A stretch of 64,000 nucleotides of DNA from Closterium sp. NIES-65 (Eukaryota; Streptophyta; Zygnematophyceae; Desmidiales; Closteriaceae): contig CANXME010000542.1 of NCBI GenBank assembly GCA_948144175.1, positions 1,178,001-1,242,000 on the forward strand, read 5' to 3'. Shown piece after piece: positions 51,899 to 62,844 of this stretch; position 1 is the stretch's first letter; each line of letters opens with the position of its first letter. A model generated the notes under the pieces. The model was given only the letters and a program-made list of their open reading frames with translations. It did no database searches and was not told the DNA's origin. Made by a program: the position numbers and the translations under genes.

Positions 51899-54123
51899 TT
51901 GAGGGGTGTTCCCCCTCCCCCCTTCTGCCCTCTGTTGCCTCTGCTGCTGCGGCCGACCTCCTTGGTCTTGAGTCGGTCGGTGCGGCGTCTGCCCCTAGCG
52001 GGAGACGCCGCTCTGGCAAGGGCAAGGGGGGCAAGGGCACTGGAGGAGCAAGCGGGGGCGGTGGAGGTGGAGGCGGCGGGGGGAGTGGGGGTGGCGGTGG
52101 AAGTGGAGGTGGGAGTGGAGGTGTCGGTGGTGGCACCTGGGGGTGCTGAGCCTGGGGGTGCTGAGCCTAGGGGTGCTATGCCTGGGGGTGCTGAGCCTGG
52201 GGGTGCTGAGCCTGGGGGTGCTACGCCTGGGGGTGCTGTACCTAGGGGTGCTGAGCCTAGGGGTGCTACGCCTGGGGGTGCTGAGCCTGGGGGTGCTGAG
52301 CCTGGGGGTGCTACGCCTGGGGGTGCTGTACCTGGGGGTGGTGAGCTTGAAGGTGCTCCGCCTGGAGGTTCTCCGGGTGCTTCGTCTCGCCGGAAGCCAC
52401 TCTCTCCACAGGAGCTGCGCGAGTGGTTTGCCCGGCGCTGGAGCCGTGCTGCTGGTGCTGGAGGTTCTTCGGCTACTGAGGGTGCTGCTGTCGCAGGTCC
52501 TGGAGGTGCTCATACTGGGAGTACTGGAGCTGCTGGGCCTGCGGGTTTGACTGGAGCTGGTGCTGCTGAGGGTGTTGGCGCTAAGACTACCGCTGGCGGT
52601 CCTGCTGGGGGTACTCCTGGTGCTGCTGCGGGTTCTGAAGCTGCTGGAGGTGCTGCTGGAGCGGGTGCTCCTACTGGGGGTACTGGTGCTGTCCCTGCTG
52701 TGTCTAGCGTCGCCACGCAGCCTCGACCGTACTTCGTTCCACTCGTGCAGCAGGTTCTTGGTCTTCCGCCTTCTACTACTCCTCCTCCTCCCTTAGAGTG
52801 TCCACACCCTGTCCCGTCATAGTTACAGTTGCAGCCTACCTCCCCTTTGCCTGCTCCTTCTCCCTACACTGGTCCTACTGGAGGTCTTGCTGAGCGTCGT
52901 GAGCCTGCGTCTCGCTCTACGTCGCCTGTTCGTGCTACTCGCGCTAGTGGTCGTGGTTCGCGTCAGCGTCCTCCTCCTGACCCTGGCACACACAGGATGT
53001 CTCTACGTCCATCCACTGCTCCTCTGCGTGCCCCTTTGCCTTCTTCTCCTGAGTCCTCTCTTCCTGCTCTTGCCGGCCCGGAGTCGGACTCTCTTCGTGC
53101 TGCCAGTCCTACTGTCACGCGTCTCCTTGCTACTGTTGTCACTGACCCTTCCTTTGAGTCCACTGCTGCGTCTGCCCTAGTTGCTGAGCTCGTCGACTTT
53201 ACTGCTCGCTGTCACCTAGACTACGCCGCCAGTCTTGTTGCTGAGTCTGCGTCTGTCTGTCCTCCGTCCGTCGGGGGTGAGTGTGCCCTTGGCACGGAAG
53301 TCCTTGAGGACAGGCAGGAGGAGTTCCAGTGCTTGGCCCCTGCTTCACCTCATCTCGTGTCCGTACTGCTTACCCGTGAGGGAGACCCGGATGCACTTGA
53401 CATCCCGACTCCGCGCTCCTACGCGGAGGCGATAGAGGGTCCCTACTCCTCTCAGTGGCAGGCAGCTATGGACACAGAGATGGCTTCCTGGAAGTCCACA
53501 GGCACCTACGTTGACGAGGTTCCCCCGCCTGGGGCGAACATCGTCAGTGGCATGTGGATCTTCAGGGTGAAGCGGCCGCCGGGCTCTCCGCCTGTCTTCA
53601 AGGCACGGTACGTGGTTCGTGGCTTCAGTCAGCGGCAGGGAGTTGACTACTTTCAGACCTTCTCTCCCACCCCGAAGATGACCACTCTTCAGGTACTGCT
53701 GCACGTTGCTGCTCACCGTGACTACGAGCTGCACTCTCTCGACTTTAGCACAGCTTTCTTGCAGGGCAGCCTGCACGAGGAGATCTGGCTGCGCCGCCCA
53801 CCTGGCTTCACTGGGTCGTTCCCTCCTGGTACCCAGTGGAGTCGCCGGCGGCCAGTCTACGGTCTCCGCCAGGCGCCACGTGAGTGGCACGACACACTGA
53901 GGACTACGCTTGCGGCTCTTGGGTTTGCTCCTTCTACTGCCGACCCGTCGCTGTTTCTGCGCACCGACACTTCTCTGCCGCCGTTCTACATCCTCGTGTA
54001 CGTCGACAACTTGGTCTTTGCCACAGGTGACACTGCTGGACTCGCCTACCTGAAGTCCGAGCTGCAGAAGAGACACACGTGCACAGACCTGGGTGAACTG
54101 CGCAGCTACCTTGGCTTGCAGAT
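51899..54123 (+). pseudogene. Copia K gag/linker/RT (left part)
   Basis: One frame with a single TAG (52820-52822, in a place expected to encode Gln). Gly-rich gag remnant; a repeated Gly-Gly-Ala-Glu/Thr-Pro linker (52141-52350, 15-nt units CTGGGGGTGCTGAGC); a [15 protein letters not shown] module; RT WIFRVKRPPGSPPVFK, DFSTAFLQGSLHEEIWL, GLRQAPREWHDTL, and YVDNLVFAT, where the second active-site Asp is Asn. That change would abolish polymerase activity. Confidence 0.87.
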
Positions 54124-54491
54124 TGTGAGGATCTAGGATCGAGCTCAGAAAAGAGAATTGTAATTGAATGATCACCTGGGTACAACATGAGGCTATATAT
54201 AGGCTCGACACAAGGCAGGTAACCCAGGTGTTACGCGAATGTTCTGAGGGTCGCGAAGCGTCCCGAACAGAACCTTCCCGAACTCGGTAGAAAGCAATTC
54301 GGTGGCGACCGAATAGCTTGAGTTCGGTGCACGTAACCTGGTTCGGTGCCTATAACTATAATAACTATAGTATAGCAACGAACCTAGGAAATCAAGCAAT
54401 TCGTGTATGCAAAAAATAATCCTAAGCTAGGAATAGCGTAAGGAAATAATAGCAAGCATGAATAACAAGCATAAGCCGACGTACTCTCACA
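54124..54491 (-). repeat. 3' LTR of gypsy I
   Basis: 368 bp; it pairs with 59628-59995. Differences are seen in GTTACGCGAATG/GTTACGCAAATG and near CAATTCGTGTATG/CAATTCATGCATG. Confidence 0.93.
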
Positions 54492-54501
54492 CGTCCCCCC
54501 C

Positions 54502-55840
54502 TCAAAGCTGGGTGGCGTGAGATACACCCTGCTTGACAAGATAATCCTTGAGAGCACGGCGTGCGTTGCCCATATCAGCTTCTATAACCCAACTGTCCTC
54601 AATGGGGTCATAACCCTTCCAGCGTATCAGGAACTCGAGGGTCTTGCCGCCGCAGCGTCGATGAGAAAGAACGCGCTCCACTTCATATTCAGGTTCATCC
54701 TGGATGAGAATAGGAGGAGGTGGCGGAAGCTGCTGTCCCTGGAACTGTTGGTTGGGGTCCTTGTAGGGCTTCAGTAGCTGGACATGGAAAGCGTTGTGAA
54801 GCTTCCATGCATCTGGTAAGCGCAAGCGGAATGTAACTGGTGTCACCTGTGTCTCAACGACAAAAGGACCAAAGAAGCGAGGCCAGAGTTTGGATGGAAG
54901 GTGAGACAGGCTCAAGTTGCGCGTGTCAAGAAGCACCTGATCTCCGACTGCTACTGAGTGATCTCGTCGCTGGTGATCGGCATACTGCTTCTGGGAGTTT
55001 TGCATCGTGGTGAGACGTCGCTGAGTCTTCTCCCATAGCTGCTGCATGGTGGTGACGAAGTCATGTGCGGCTTGGACGTGTGCCGGTGTGGTTGGCTGCT
55101 GTGGTGTAAGTGGTTCCCGTTCGTAACACAGGAAAAAAGGAGTTTTCCCTGTGGCCGCATGAGACGCGTTGTTGTAAGCGAACTCTAGGGTCGGTAACTG
55201 TGTGTCCCAGTGGCTGACGTCGTCTTTGCAAGCTGTGCGCAGTAACTGTTCAACCACTTGATTGAGTCGCTCTGTCTGTCCGTCAGTCTGTGGGTGGTAT
55301 GCTGAGGACATCGCCAGTTTAGTCCCCAATAATCCCATGAGCTCCTTCCAGAACTTACTCGTGAATTTGGGGTCTCTGTCTGAGATGAGTTTAGCGGGGA
55401 TGCCGTGGATGGTGATGATGCGGTCGAAGAAGAGGCGAGCAGTTGCTTCAGCAGTAGCGGTGGCGTTGGTCGGGATGAAGTGACCCATTTTAGAGAACTT
55501 GTCGATCACCACGAGTATAGCATCATGCCCTCGTGAGGTCGAAGGAAGTCCCGTGATGAAGTCGAGGCTAACGACTTGCCATGGCTGCTCCGGTACGGGT
55601 AGAGGCTGAAGTAACCCTGCTTTTTTCTGCTTGCTACTCTTCATCCGCTGGCACGTGTCGCAAGAGGTGACAAACTGCTGCACGTCTGCTGCCATCCCGG
55701 GCCAGTAGTAATACTTCGCTATCCCTGCTAACGTCTTGTTGCTCCCGAAATGTCCCGCGTAAGGTACGTCGTGAAACTCCTCCAATAGGATCTGCCGTAG
55801 CGGGGCGTAATTCGGTACCCAAATCTTTCCTGAACCCTTC
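54502..55840 (-). pseudogene. Gypsy I integrase and chromodomain
   Basis: Open frame beginning around [16 protein letters not shown]. Integrase H-H-C-C finger ([21 protein letters not shown]), LDFITGLP, SDRDPKF and HPQTDGQTERLN (D, D, E present). C-terminal chromodomain LEFLIRWKGYDPIEDSW. It is separated from RT-RNase H by a frame change at about 55825-55840. The domain itself looks functional. Confidence 0.88.
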
Positions 55841-56990
55841 CTGCTAAGTCTTTCTCCCACTGTAACAGCTTCTGTTTCTCTGCCGTTGCTATCTCGCCGT
55901 CCACGGAGTACCCATGTTGGAATAGACCCTTGAGCAGAGGGTTCATCCCGTCGAGTTGGATGCCTGCTACATGTCCTGGGCGGCTCAACGCGTCTGCTTT
56001 GTTATGTAGCCCGGGTTTGTAGATGATGTCGTAGTGGAAGTGGGTCTCCAAGAAGTCCATCCATCGCACCTGTCGTCGTGAGAGTGTTGGCTGTGACTTC
56101 AGGTATTTGAGGCTGCAGTGGTCAGTATAGACTGTAGTCTTGGCTCCTTCTAGATAGCACCTCCACGCTTTGAAGGCTACGACTATGGCTAAGGCTTCCT
56201 TGTCGTGAATGGGGTAGTTCAGTTCTGCTCCGTGCAGTTTCTTACTGAGGTAGGTGATAGGCTGTAACCCGTTCCCGTGATCCTGCATCAGTACTGCTCC
56301 GACTGCCTGGTCACTAGCGTCAGCTTCAACTACGTAGTCCTTCTCAGGGTCTGGTAGGATGAGTACCGGGGCTGTGGTCAGTGCAGTCTGTAGCTGCTCC
56401 ATGGCTTGCTGATGAGGAGTATCCCATTTGAAGGGTGTATCCTTTTTCAGTAGGTCGGTCAGTGGCGCTGCAATCTTAGCGTACTGTGGCACGAACCTGT
56501 TGTAGTAGTTGGCGAAGCCTAGGAACTGCTGCAATTCTTTCACGTTTTCTGGAACTTTCCACTCTTTGACGGCTTCGATCTTCCGCGGGTCCACGTGTAC
56601 GCCCTCGGCACTCACCATGTGCCCAAGAAACTGCACCTTCTTCAGGGCGAAGTCGCTCTTTGACAGCTTCACGTAGAACTTGTTCTTCCGCAGGATCTCG
56701 GACACCTTCCGCAGATGCTCCACGTGCTCCTTCATGTTCTTGGAGTAGATGAGAATATCGTCCAGGTACACCACCACGCACTCGTCCAGCAGGGGCCGTA
56801 AGATGTGATTCATCTCCGCTTGAAACGTTGCTGGTGCGTTACAGAGTCCGAACGGCATCACCAAGTATTCGTAGGAGCCGTATCGAGTACGGAACGCCGT
56901 CTTGTGGACCGAGTTGTCTACCATCTTGATCTGCCAATAACCCGACCGTAGGTCCAGCTTCGAGAAGACTGTTGCACCACGCAGTTGGTC
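55825..56990 (-). pseudogene. Gypsy I RT (C-terminal part) and RNase H
   Basis: The frame runs from the RT block [20 protein letters not shown] through [24 protein letters not shown] and [14 protein letters not shown] to RNase [24 protein letters not shown] and [11 protein letters not shown]. It is in a different frame from the upstream RT part because of a seven-A run near 57027-57033. Confidence 0.9.
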
Positions 56991-57019
56991 CTGTAAGTCG
57001 TCGATGCGCGGTATGGGGT

Positions 57020-58496
57020 ATTTGTTTTTTTACCGTCTGTTTGTTCAGTGCGCGGTAGTCGATGCACATCCGTAAACTGCCGTCTGGTTTTGGTGTGAAG
57101 AGAACTGGTGCGCCGTAGGGAGAGGTGGAGGGTCGGATCAGTTGTCTGTCCAGTAGATACTCGATCTGTTTCTTCATATCTGTCAGTTCGGTCAGACTCA
57201 GTCGGTATGGTGCACGTGAGACGGGTTTCGCACCTGGTTCCTCCACGATCTCGTGTTCGTGGGTGCGTGCAGGGGGTACGCCTGCAGGTAGGTCGTCGGG
57301 CATTATATCCTTGTACTGCTCCAAGACCTCCTTCACTGCTGCAGGTAGCTCCGAACTCGGCTTCTCCTCCTCTGCTGCTGCCATAACCAGTGCTAGGTAA
57401 CCCGTGTTACTCTCGTTCACCGTCTGTTCGAACCGTGCCAGTGTCGTTTCAGGTACGTCCCCTGTATCCGTCCAGCTTCGCAGTGCTATCCGTTTCCCGT
57501 TGTTGTAGATGCACACCTTGCTGTTGACCCAATCGATCTCGGGGTTGAACCGCTTCAGGAAATCTCGCCCCAAGATAAAATCCAACCCTTTGATGTTGGT
57601 GACTGGCAGCTTCGGTTTCCACCTTAACGCACCGATATGCAGCTGCAGTGATGCTTCGCCGTGGATAGGAAGCTTCGTACCGTCCACCATGGTTGCTGAA
57701 AACTGGGTCTCCTCCGCCTTCTCTCCAATTTTCTCCAATGCTCCGCGGTCACACACCGAGTGAGATGCACCGCTGTCCACCAGTGCCTGGAGGCGTCGCC
57801 CATTGCATAACACCTCGAGGAGTAGTGGTTTCTGCTGCGCTGAGTAGCCAAAGAGGGTCTCATTAATAGGATCATAGGGTACAGTAAAATGGATACCTTC
57901 CCTGTTTCCTATACCCGACTCAGCACTTTCCAACTTCACCTGGGGGGTAGGAGGATTTCTCCGAGGCTTGTATATCTTCTCCTGAGCCTGGAATTTTCCT
58001 CTAAGCCTTTGCAGCTGTGTAGGCTTCACCTGTGGGCAACAGGGAGCCTTAACACTCTGCTGCGGGGAGAGAATATTAACACCACGGAACGCACGACCCT
58101 TCTCTACACTCCGTAATACTTTGCTCATATTTGCAGGTACCTGAATGACTTCTAAAGGCTTTTTCTTGGCCTCTAGTTCTCCCCTGAATTTTTCAAAGGC
58201 TTGAAAACCACGAGAAGCGATATTTTTCGTTAGAGTATCTTTATAGGATACTTTTAACGATTTCTTACTTTCGTGGGGGTCTGGCTGGAGTTTCCCGGTC
58301 GGTGCAGAGTCTTTTTTCGCGGAGCCACCAGTCGCCTCGGCGATTTCCCCTGATGCCGGCCGGTCGTGACGTTTTATATTCGCGCCATCATTTTCTCCTT
58401 TTTTCGCTCGCTCGGAAGTCGCCACGTCGTCGCCCTTTTTCGCTTTTCGGATCTTTACGCGATCGCCAGTTCGATCCGCGGCTACAGGCGATTCCC
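57020..58496 (-). pseudogene. Gypsy I Pol N-terminus: protease and start of RT
   Basis: Read in the -1 frame after Gag (first -1 codon at about 58497). A basic N-terminal extension is followed by protease [14 protein letters not shown], a [18 protein letters not shown] segment, and [22 protein letters not shown] and [20 protein letters not shown]. The frame then runs off at the A-run near 57030; a single-base change there restores KYPIP-type RT sequence, so either one indel or another slip is implied. Confidence 0.87.
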
Positions 58497-59468
58497 GTTT
58501 TTTGACTTCGGGGGTGCTCCACTGTTACCGTCCTGCATGATCGCACGTACTTTCTTCAACTTGTAGCACGACAAAATCTGATGCCCTGCTGCGCCGCAAA
58601 ATTCGCATTTGGTCGGCTGCCGCTTCGCGTCGAATTTGTCGATATCCATCGGTTCGGCAAACGTGGGGGGTGCCGATCGCTCCGTGCCGAATGTACGGTT
58701 CGGCGTGAAACGTCGTGTTTCGGGTTGACTTCGGGTCAGCGCGTCGTAACGCTCGGCTGCACGCACGATATCCTTGTAGCTTTCGTGATTTGACGCGATC
58801 ACCTGCCGCTGAACCCCCAATTTTAACCCTTCTGTGTATGCCGTGATTTTTTCGCCTTCGGTCAGGTCGGGGATGCATGTGAACAGGAGCTCCATCTGCT
58901 GCGTGTACTGCGCTACACTACCGTACTGCTTGTGCCGATGAATTTGTTGCCGCGCCATATAGGTAGTATTAACCGGTTCGAAACGCCCGATAAATTCTGC
59001 CCGAAACTGCTGCCACGTTTTCTCCCCGCGGGCCACGTCAGTGTTGTAGATCCACTCGAGTGCTGGTCCGCGTAACAGTGTTGCTGCGAGCCGGATTCGT
59101 GTTGCGTCGTATGTCGGGGTCGAACAGCCAATGGCCTCGAAGTAGATCTCGAGGATTGCCACGAAACGTCGGACGTAGGATCCCTTTGCGCTTGGATCGA
59201 ACGCTTCTGGGAGCCTCGGTCGTGCTGCTTCGAGGTTCGGCGTTAGTGGTGCCATTGGGCCGTGAAATATCGGTGTCGCCACTGCTGCTGGAATTGTCGG
59301 TGCTGTAGTGGTTGCAGTCGCTGCTGCTGTCGTGGCGAGCGCCGGGTGGCTTGTTAAAAAAGCCTCGAGTCGACGAAGCGTCGCCTGCGTCTGCTCCATG
59401 TCGGTGCGGAGGCTCGCGACGTCGCTCGTGGTCGCGTAGTTGTCGCCCTGGCCTTCCATGCCTGACAT
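58482..59468 (-). CDS. gag: Gypsy I Gag
   Basis: About 328 residues from the ATG at 59468 ([10 protein letters not shown]), chosen because it lies ~160 bp inside the primer site; an ATG 14 codons earlier is also in frame. A helical N-terminus ([21 protein letters not shown]) precedes a retrotransposon Gag domain ([49 protein letters not shown]). The zinc knuckle [14 protein letters not shown] (C-X2-C-X4-H-X4-C) is near 58590. It ends at TAG 58482-58484, just after the slippery site. Confidence 0.9.
   Translation of the reverse strand: MSGMEGQGDNYATTSDVASLRTDMEQTQATLRRLEAFLTSHPALATTAAATATTTAPTIPAAVATPIFHGPMAPLTPNLEAARPRLPEAFDPSAKGSYVRRFVAILEIYFEAIGCSTPTYDATRIRLAATLLRGPALEWIYNTDVARGEKTWQQFRAEFIGRFEPVNTTYMARQQIHRHKQYGSVAQYTQQMELLFTCIPDLTEGEKITAYTEGLKLGVQRQVIASNHESYKDIVRAAERYDALTRSQPETRRFTPNRTFGTERSAPPTFAEPMDIDKFDAKRQPTKCEFCGAAGHQILSCYKLKKVRAIMQDGNSGAPPKSKNGNRL
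58497..58503 (-). promoter_or_regulatory. -1 slippery heptamer AAAAAAC of gypsy I
   Basis: On the minus strand A AAA AAC is in the Gag frame four codons before the stop, and Pol is open in the -1 frame across it. Downstream, ATCGCC (58492-58487) can pair with GGCGAT, or a GC-rich CGCGGATCG/CGATCGCG hairpin can form. The stimulator is less clear than in gypsy A. Confidence 0.7.
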
Positions 59469-59627
59469 TACGCGTCCGAAAACCCAAATCGAGGAGGAGC
59501 GGAAAAACACGGAACCGGTTTTACGTACCCGAAATCGATGTTTAACTTCGTCGCCCCCGCGGTTTTTTGAAGACTGGGTTTTAGCGGTCGAAAGAACTTC
59601 GCGTGTAAACGGGCTCTGATTACCAAG

Positions 59628-59995
59628 TGTGAGGATCTAGGATCGAGCTCAGAAAAGAGAATTGTAATTGAATGATCACCTGGGTACAACATGAGGCTAT
59701 ATATAGGCTCGACACAAGGCAGGTAACCCAGGTGTTACGCAAATGTTCTGAGGGTCGCGAAGCGTCCCGAACAGAACCTTCCCGAACTCGGTAGAAAGCA
59801 ATTCGGTGGCGACCGAATAGCTTGAGTTCGGTGCACGTAACCTGGTTCGGTGCCTATAACTATAATAACTATAGTATAGCAACGAACCTAGGAAATCAAG
59901 CAATTCATGCATGCAGAAAATAATCCTAAGCTAGGAATAGCGTAAGGAAATAATAGCAAGCATGAATAACAAGCATAAGCCGACGTACTCTCACA
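59628..59995 (-). repeat. 5' LTR of gypsy I
   Basis: 368 bp. It contains TATATATA at 59698-59705 as probable TATA box for minus-strand transcription. The primer site lies immediately to its left on the plus-strand map. Confidence 0.93.
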
Positions 59996-60859
59996 CAGAT
60001 CACCCGGGACAGAGCACGCCGCACCATTACCCTGACTCAGTCACACATGGTGCAGCAGGTCCTTCAGCGCTTCGGCTTCACGTACTCCTCGCCTCAGGCC
60101 ACTCCTCTGCCTACTCGCCACTCGCTCTCAGCTCTGCCTTCGGATGAGTCCGTAGAGTCGAGTGCCCCGTATCTAGAGCTTGTTGGCTGCCTCATGTACC
60201 TGATGACCTGCACTCGACCTGACCTTGCATACCCTCTTAGCATTCTTGCACGCTATGTTGCTCCTGGGAGACACCGACCAGAGCACATGGCTGCAGCGAA
60301 GAGGGTGTTGCGCTACTTGTGCAGTACGTCGGGCATGGGGCTAGTGCTTGGAGGGCGCAGTCCAGTGGTCCTCACTGGGCACGCAGACGCTTCTTGGGCT
60401 GACGACCAGGCTACGCAGCGGTCGTCACAGGGTTACACCTTCAGCCTTGGTTCCGGCTCTGTCTCGTGGCGGGCTACTCGCTCGTCCTCTGTTCTCGGCT
60501 CCAGTTGTGAGGCTGAGATCTACGCTGGGGCCATGGCTGCACAGGAGCTTCGCTGGCTCACCTACCTGCTGACTGACCTAGGAGAGCCGCCTCGTTCTCC
60601 TCCAGTTCTGTACGTAGACAACAAGGCCATGCTGGCCTTGTGTCGAGAGCAGCGACTGGAGCACAGAACAAAGCACATTGCTCTCCGCTACTTCCTTGCT
60701 CGTGAGCTACAGCAGCGTGGACAGTTACGGCTTGCGTACATGGCCTCTGAGGCCAACACTTCTGATGTCTTCACCAAGGCACTTGCGCCTTGTGATCATC
60801 AGCGCTTCTGCACTCAGCTGGGTCTTGTGCCAGTCTTGCCCCACTTGCTCACCTCTTGA
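59996..60859 (+). pseudogene. Copia K RT end and RNase H (right part)
   Basis: It resumes at the CAGAT target duplication in the correct frame (TRDRARRTITLTQSHMVQQV). GCLMYLMTCTRPDLAYPLS, RNase H GHADASWADD, SSCEAEIYAGAMAAQELRW, YVDNKAMLALCRE, TKHIALRYFLARELQQRG and a DVFTKALAPCDHQRF end follow. The frame is intact to TGA at 60857-60859. Confidence 0.9.
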
Positions 60860-60933
60860 CCTTGCTTGTACTGTCACATATATATATACCTGCTCTTGCT
60901 TGTCTAGCTTTATATATATGTGTACTCGTGCAT

Positions 60934-61040
60934 GTGGACTAGCCTTGTGGCCTTGACCTTGTGCTCGAACTGTGTGGTGACTTTGAGATCCACCCTGAGC
61001 TTGCTTTGCTTTGCTTTGCTTGACTGGTCTTGTTACCCCT
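60934..61040 (+). promoter_or_regulatory. Twin TTGT-loop hairpin region in copia K 3' UTR
   Basis: CTAGCCTTGTGGCC (about 60938) and CTGGTCTTGTTACC (about 61022) flank TGTGCTCGAACTGTGTGGTG and GAGATCCACCCTGAGC. The arrangement and order are those of copia B. Confidence 0.55.
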
Positions 61041-61069
61041 TGTTCTCCCCCACTTTGCCTATGGGGGTG

Positions 61070-61183
61070 TGTCGGAACATTATATGGCTTATACATTTGT
61101 GTAGGCTGTAGTGGGGTATCCCATACGGGGTACAACCCTATTAGGGTTAGTACTTGTACCCACTTCATTCTCGTTTCTTCTCA
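61070..61183 (+). repeat. 3' LTR of copia K
   Basis: TGTCGGAACATT...TTCTTCTCA; the end is estimated from where copia L sequence resumes. It contains GGGGTACAACCCT, ATT, AGGGTT and TTGTACCC, i.e. both arms of the shared stem-loop. Confidence 0.75.
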
Positions 61184-62089
61184 AAGAGTGGGAGAATTGC
61201 TAAAGTCACCAATGGTGATACACAGGAGAGGAGAGACAGGATGAATGTTGAAGAACTCCTCAAAGCGATCTTCAAGAAGAGTAACATTCTGGGATGGAGA
61301 AAGACGAGTGAAAAGAGCAGAGTGCTGAAAATTAGAAAGTGCGCGAGCCATGGAGCGAGTAAGGCTAGGGGAAGGAGGGGGAATGGGAACAGACGAAGGA
61401 GGTGGAGAGGAAGATGGAAGTGAGGAAGGGAGGGGAGCCAAAGAGGAAGAGGCGGGTTGGGAGGCGCCACAGATGATGTCGGAAGGGGAGGCAGCAGAGG
61501 CTGTCGCGGAGGGAGGGGCAGGAAGGGGCGGGATGGGAGGGCGGGGGAGAGGGGAGGGAAGGACAGACGGTGGCTGATCGAAATCAGACCAGTGAAGAGA
61601 GGGGACAGGAGGGGCGGGTGGGGGGGAATGGAATGAGGATTGAGTCTCATCAAAAATGACGTCCTGGCTGCGGATGAGTTGGTGAGAGGAAGGGGCATAG
61701 AAAAGATAGTCATGATAGTCAGAGTTGATGCCAAGGAATGCACAGAGTTGCGTCTTGGGAGAGAGTTTCCCACCCTTATGGGACCGGTCTGCTGGATTGA
61801 CAAGAACATGGGCGACACACCCCCAGACCCAAAGAGGGCGAACAGAGGGCTGGCGGCCAGTCCAAAGCTGGAAGGGGGTGGTAGTAGGGCGAAGAGGATG
61901 AGGGCGGAGGTTAGAGAGTAGAGTGGCATGGAGGAGAGCATAGCTCCAAAGAGAGTGGGGAGCAGAGGCATGGGTGAGAAGACAGCGAGTGATTTCCATG
62001 AGAGTGCGATTCCATTCGACGCTCGGCAACCCCATTCTGTTCTGGGGAGTGAGGAAGAGTGGAGGTCTGGCGAACGCCATGAGAGGCAC
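61184..62089 (-). pseudogene. Copia L integrase C-terminus and linker
   Basis: Open for 302 codons: EWNRTLMEITRCLLTHASAP.. LWSYALLHA.. (integrase C-terminal helix text), FQLWTGRQPSVRPLWVWGCV, KLSPKTQLCAFLGINSDYHDYLFY and SQDVIFDE, then a Pro-rich linker. The upstream core (TLPHSPEQNGVAERRMESH) is in another frame. Confidence 0.82.
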
Positions 62090-62844
62090 AGTAAGAGGAG
62101 AGAGAGTGATTAAAGAATACCACCACCATCCGAGTGGAAGCGCACGACAGGACGCTTAAAGCGTATACGAGCCTGCTAAGCCCAGCGAATGATGAGGGAG
62201 GGAGCGTCAGATTTGGCACGGAGGGGATAGACACTGGCAAATCGTGAGTTGTCATCAACCAAAAGCAGAAAGTAGCGATGACCCTGACGAGATGCAGTGG
62301 GTGAAGGACCCTAGAGGTCCATATGAATAAGGTCAAGGGGTTGGGGAGAGACAGAGGGAGAAGAGGGATGGGGTGACTGGGATAATTTGGCTTGGACACA
62401 TGGGGTGCATGGAGGAGCAGGAGAGGGAGGAAGGGTGGGGAGAGAGGAAGGGAGGCCATGAAGAAGCTTGGAGGAGACCATACTGCGAAGAAGGGAAAAA
62501 TTGGGGTGGCCAAGCCGATGATGGAGAAGGGTAGGTTGAGTGAGAGAACGACAGTCGCAAGAAAAGAACTGGAGGGGCGGAAGTGGAAGAGGCATGATGG
62601 GCAGAAGGGGGGAGAGAGACACGGAGAGTGTAGAGGCGAATGATAGGGGAAAGAGTAAAGCGTGCAAGATGACGGTTGCGATGATAGAGATCACAATAGG
62701 AGTCACATTCAGGAAAGATAGCTCGCACACAAAGACGTTGAAGAGCAGAGAGAGAGAAGGTTGTGGCAGCAGGAAGGGACATAGAGGCCAGTCACAGCAC
62801 CAGAGGGGGAGGCAGGACAAGGAAGAGAGGAGGTAGCAGTGCAA
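62090..62844 (-). pseudogene. Copia L integrase finger and core
   Basis: CDCRSLTQPTLLHHRLGHPNFSLLR..CTPCVQAKLSQ (H-H-C-C finger), DLIHMDL, a broken central core, and SPEQNGVAERR in a shifted frame. At least two frameshifts and an in-frame stop after MDL. Confidence 0.78.

Larger units (their letters stand above)
54124..59995 (-). mobile_element. Ty3/gypsy chromovirus I, nearly intact
   Basis: 5,872 bp. LTRs of 368 bp at 54124-54491 and 59628-59995 (TGTGAGGATC...CTCTCACA) differ at about four positions. Target duplication CAGAT. The minus-strand primer site TGGTAATCAGAGCCC (about 59610-59626) and polypurine tract (TTTGAGGGGGGACG before 54491) are present. gag is followed by a -1 shifted pol with two additional frame breaks. 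It has a chromodomain. It lies in the RT gene of copia K. Confidence 0.94.
51893..61183 (+). mobile_element. Copia K, 5'-truncated, internally deleted, split by gypsy I
   Basis: It starts within gag (LFEGCSPSP..., Gly-rich basic stretch to about 52140) and jumps to the integrase-RT linker, so zinc motif, protease and integrase are deleted. Then RT to 54123, gypsy I (54124-59995), the rest of RT and RNase H, a 3' UTR with twin hairpins, the polypurine tract CTATGGGGGTG, and a 3' LTR at 61070-61183. The target of gypsy I is CAGAT (54119-54123 and 59996-60000). It is inserted in the linker of copia L. Confidence 0.82.

Noticed and set aside
33268..61183. LTRs at 33268 and 61070 as the two ends of one copia
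   Set aside because: The sequences differ outside the shared stem-loop module, and the right-hand coding part belongs to another copia group.
61350..61577. Gly/Glu-rich plus-strand frames at 61350-62836
   Set aside because: Antisense of the Pro/Ser-rich linker and integrase of copia L.
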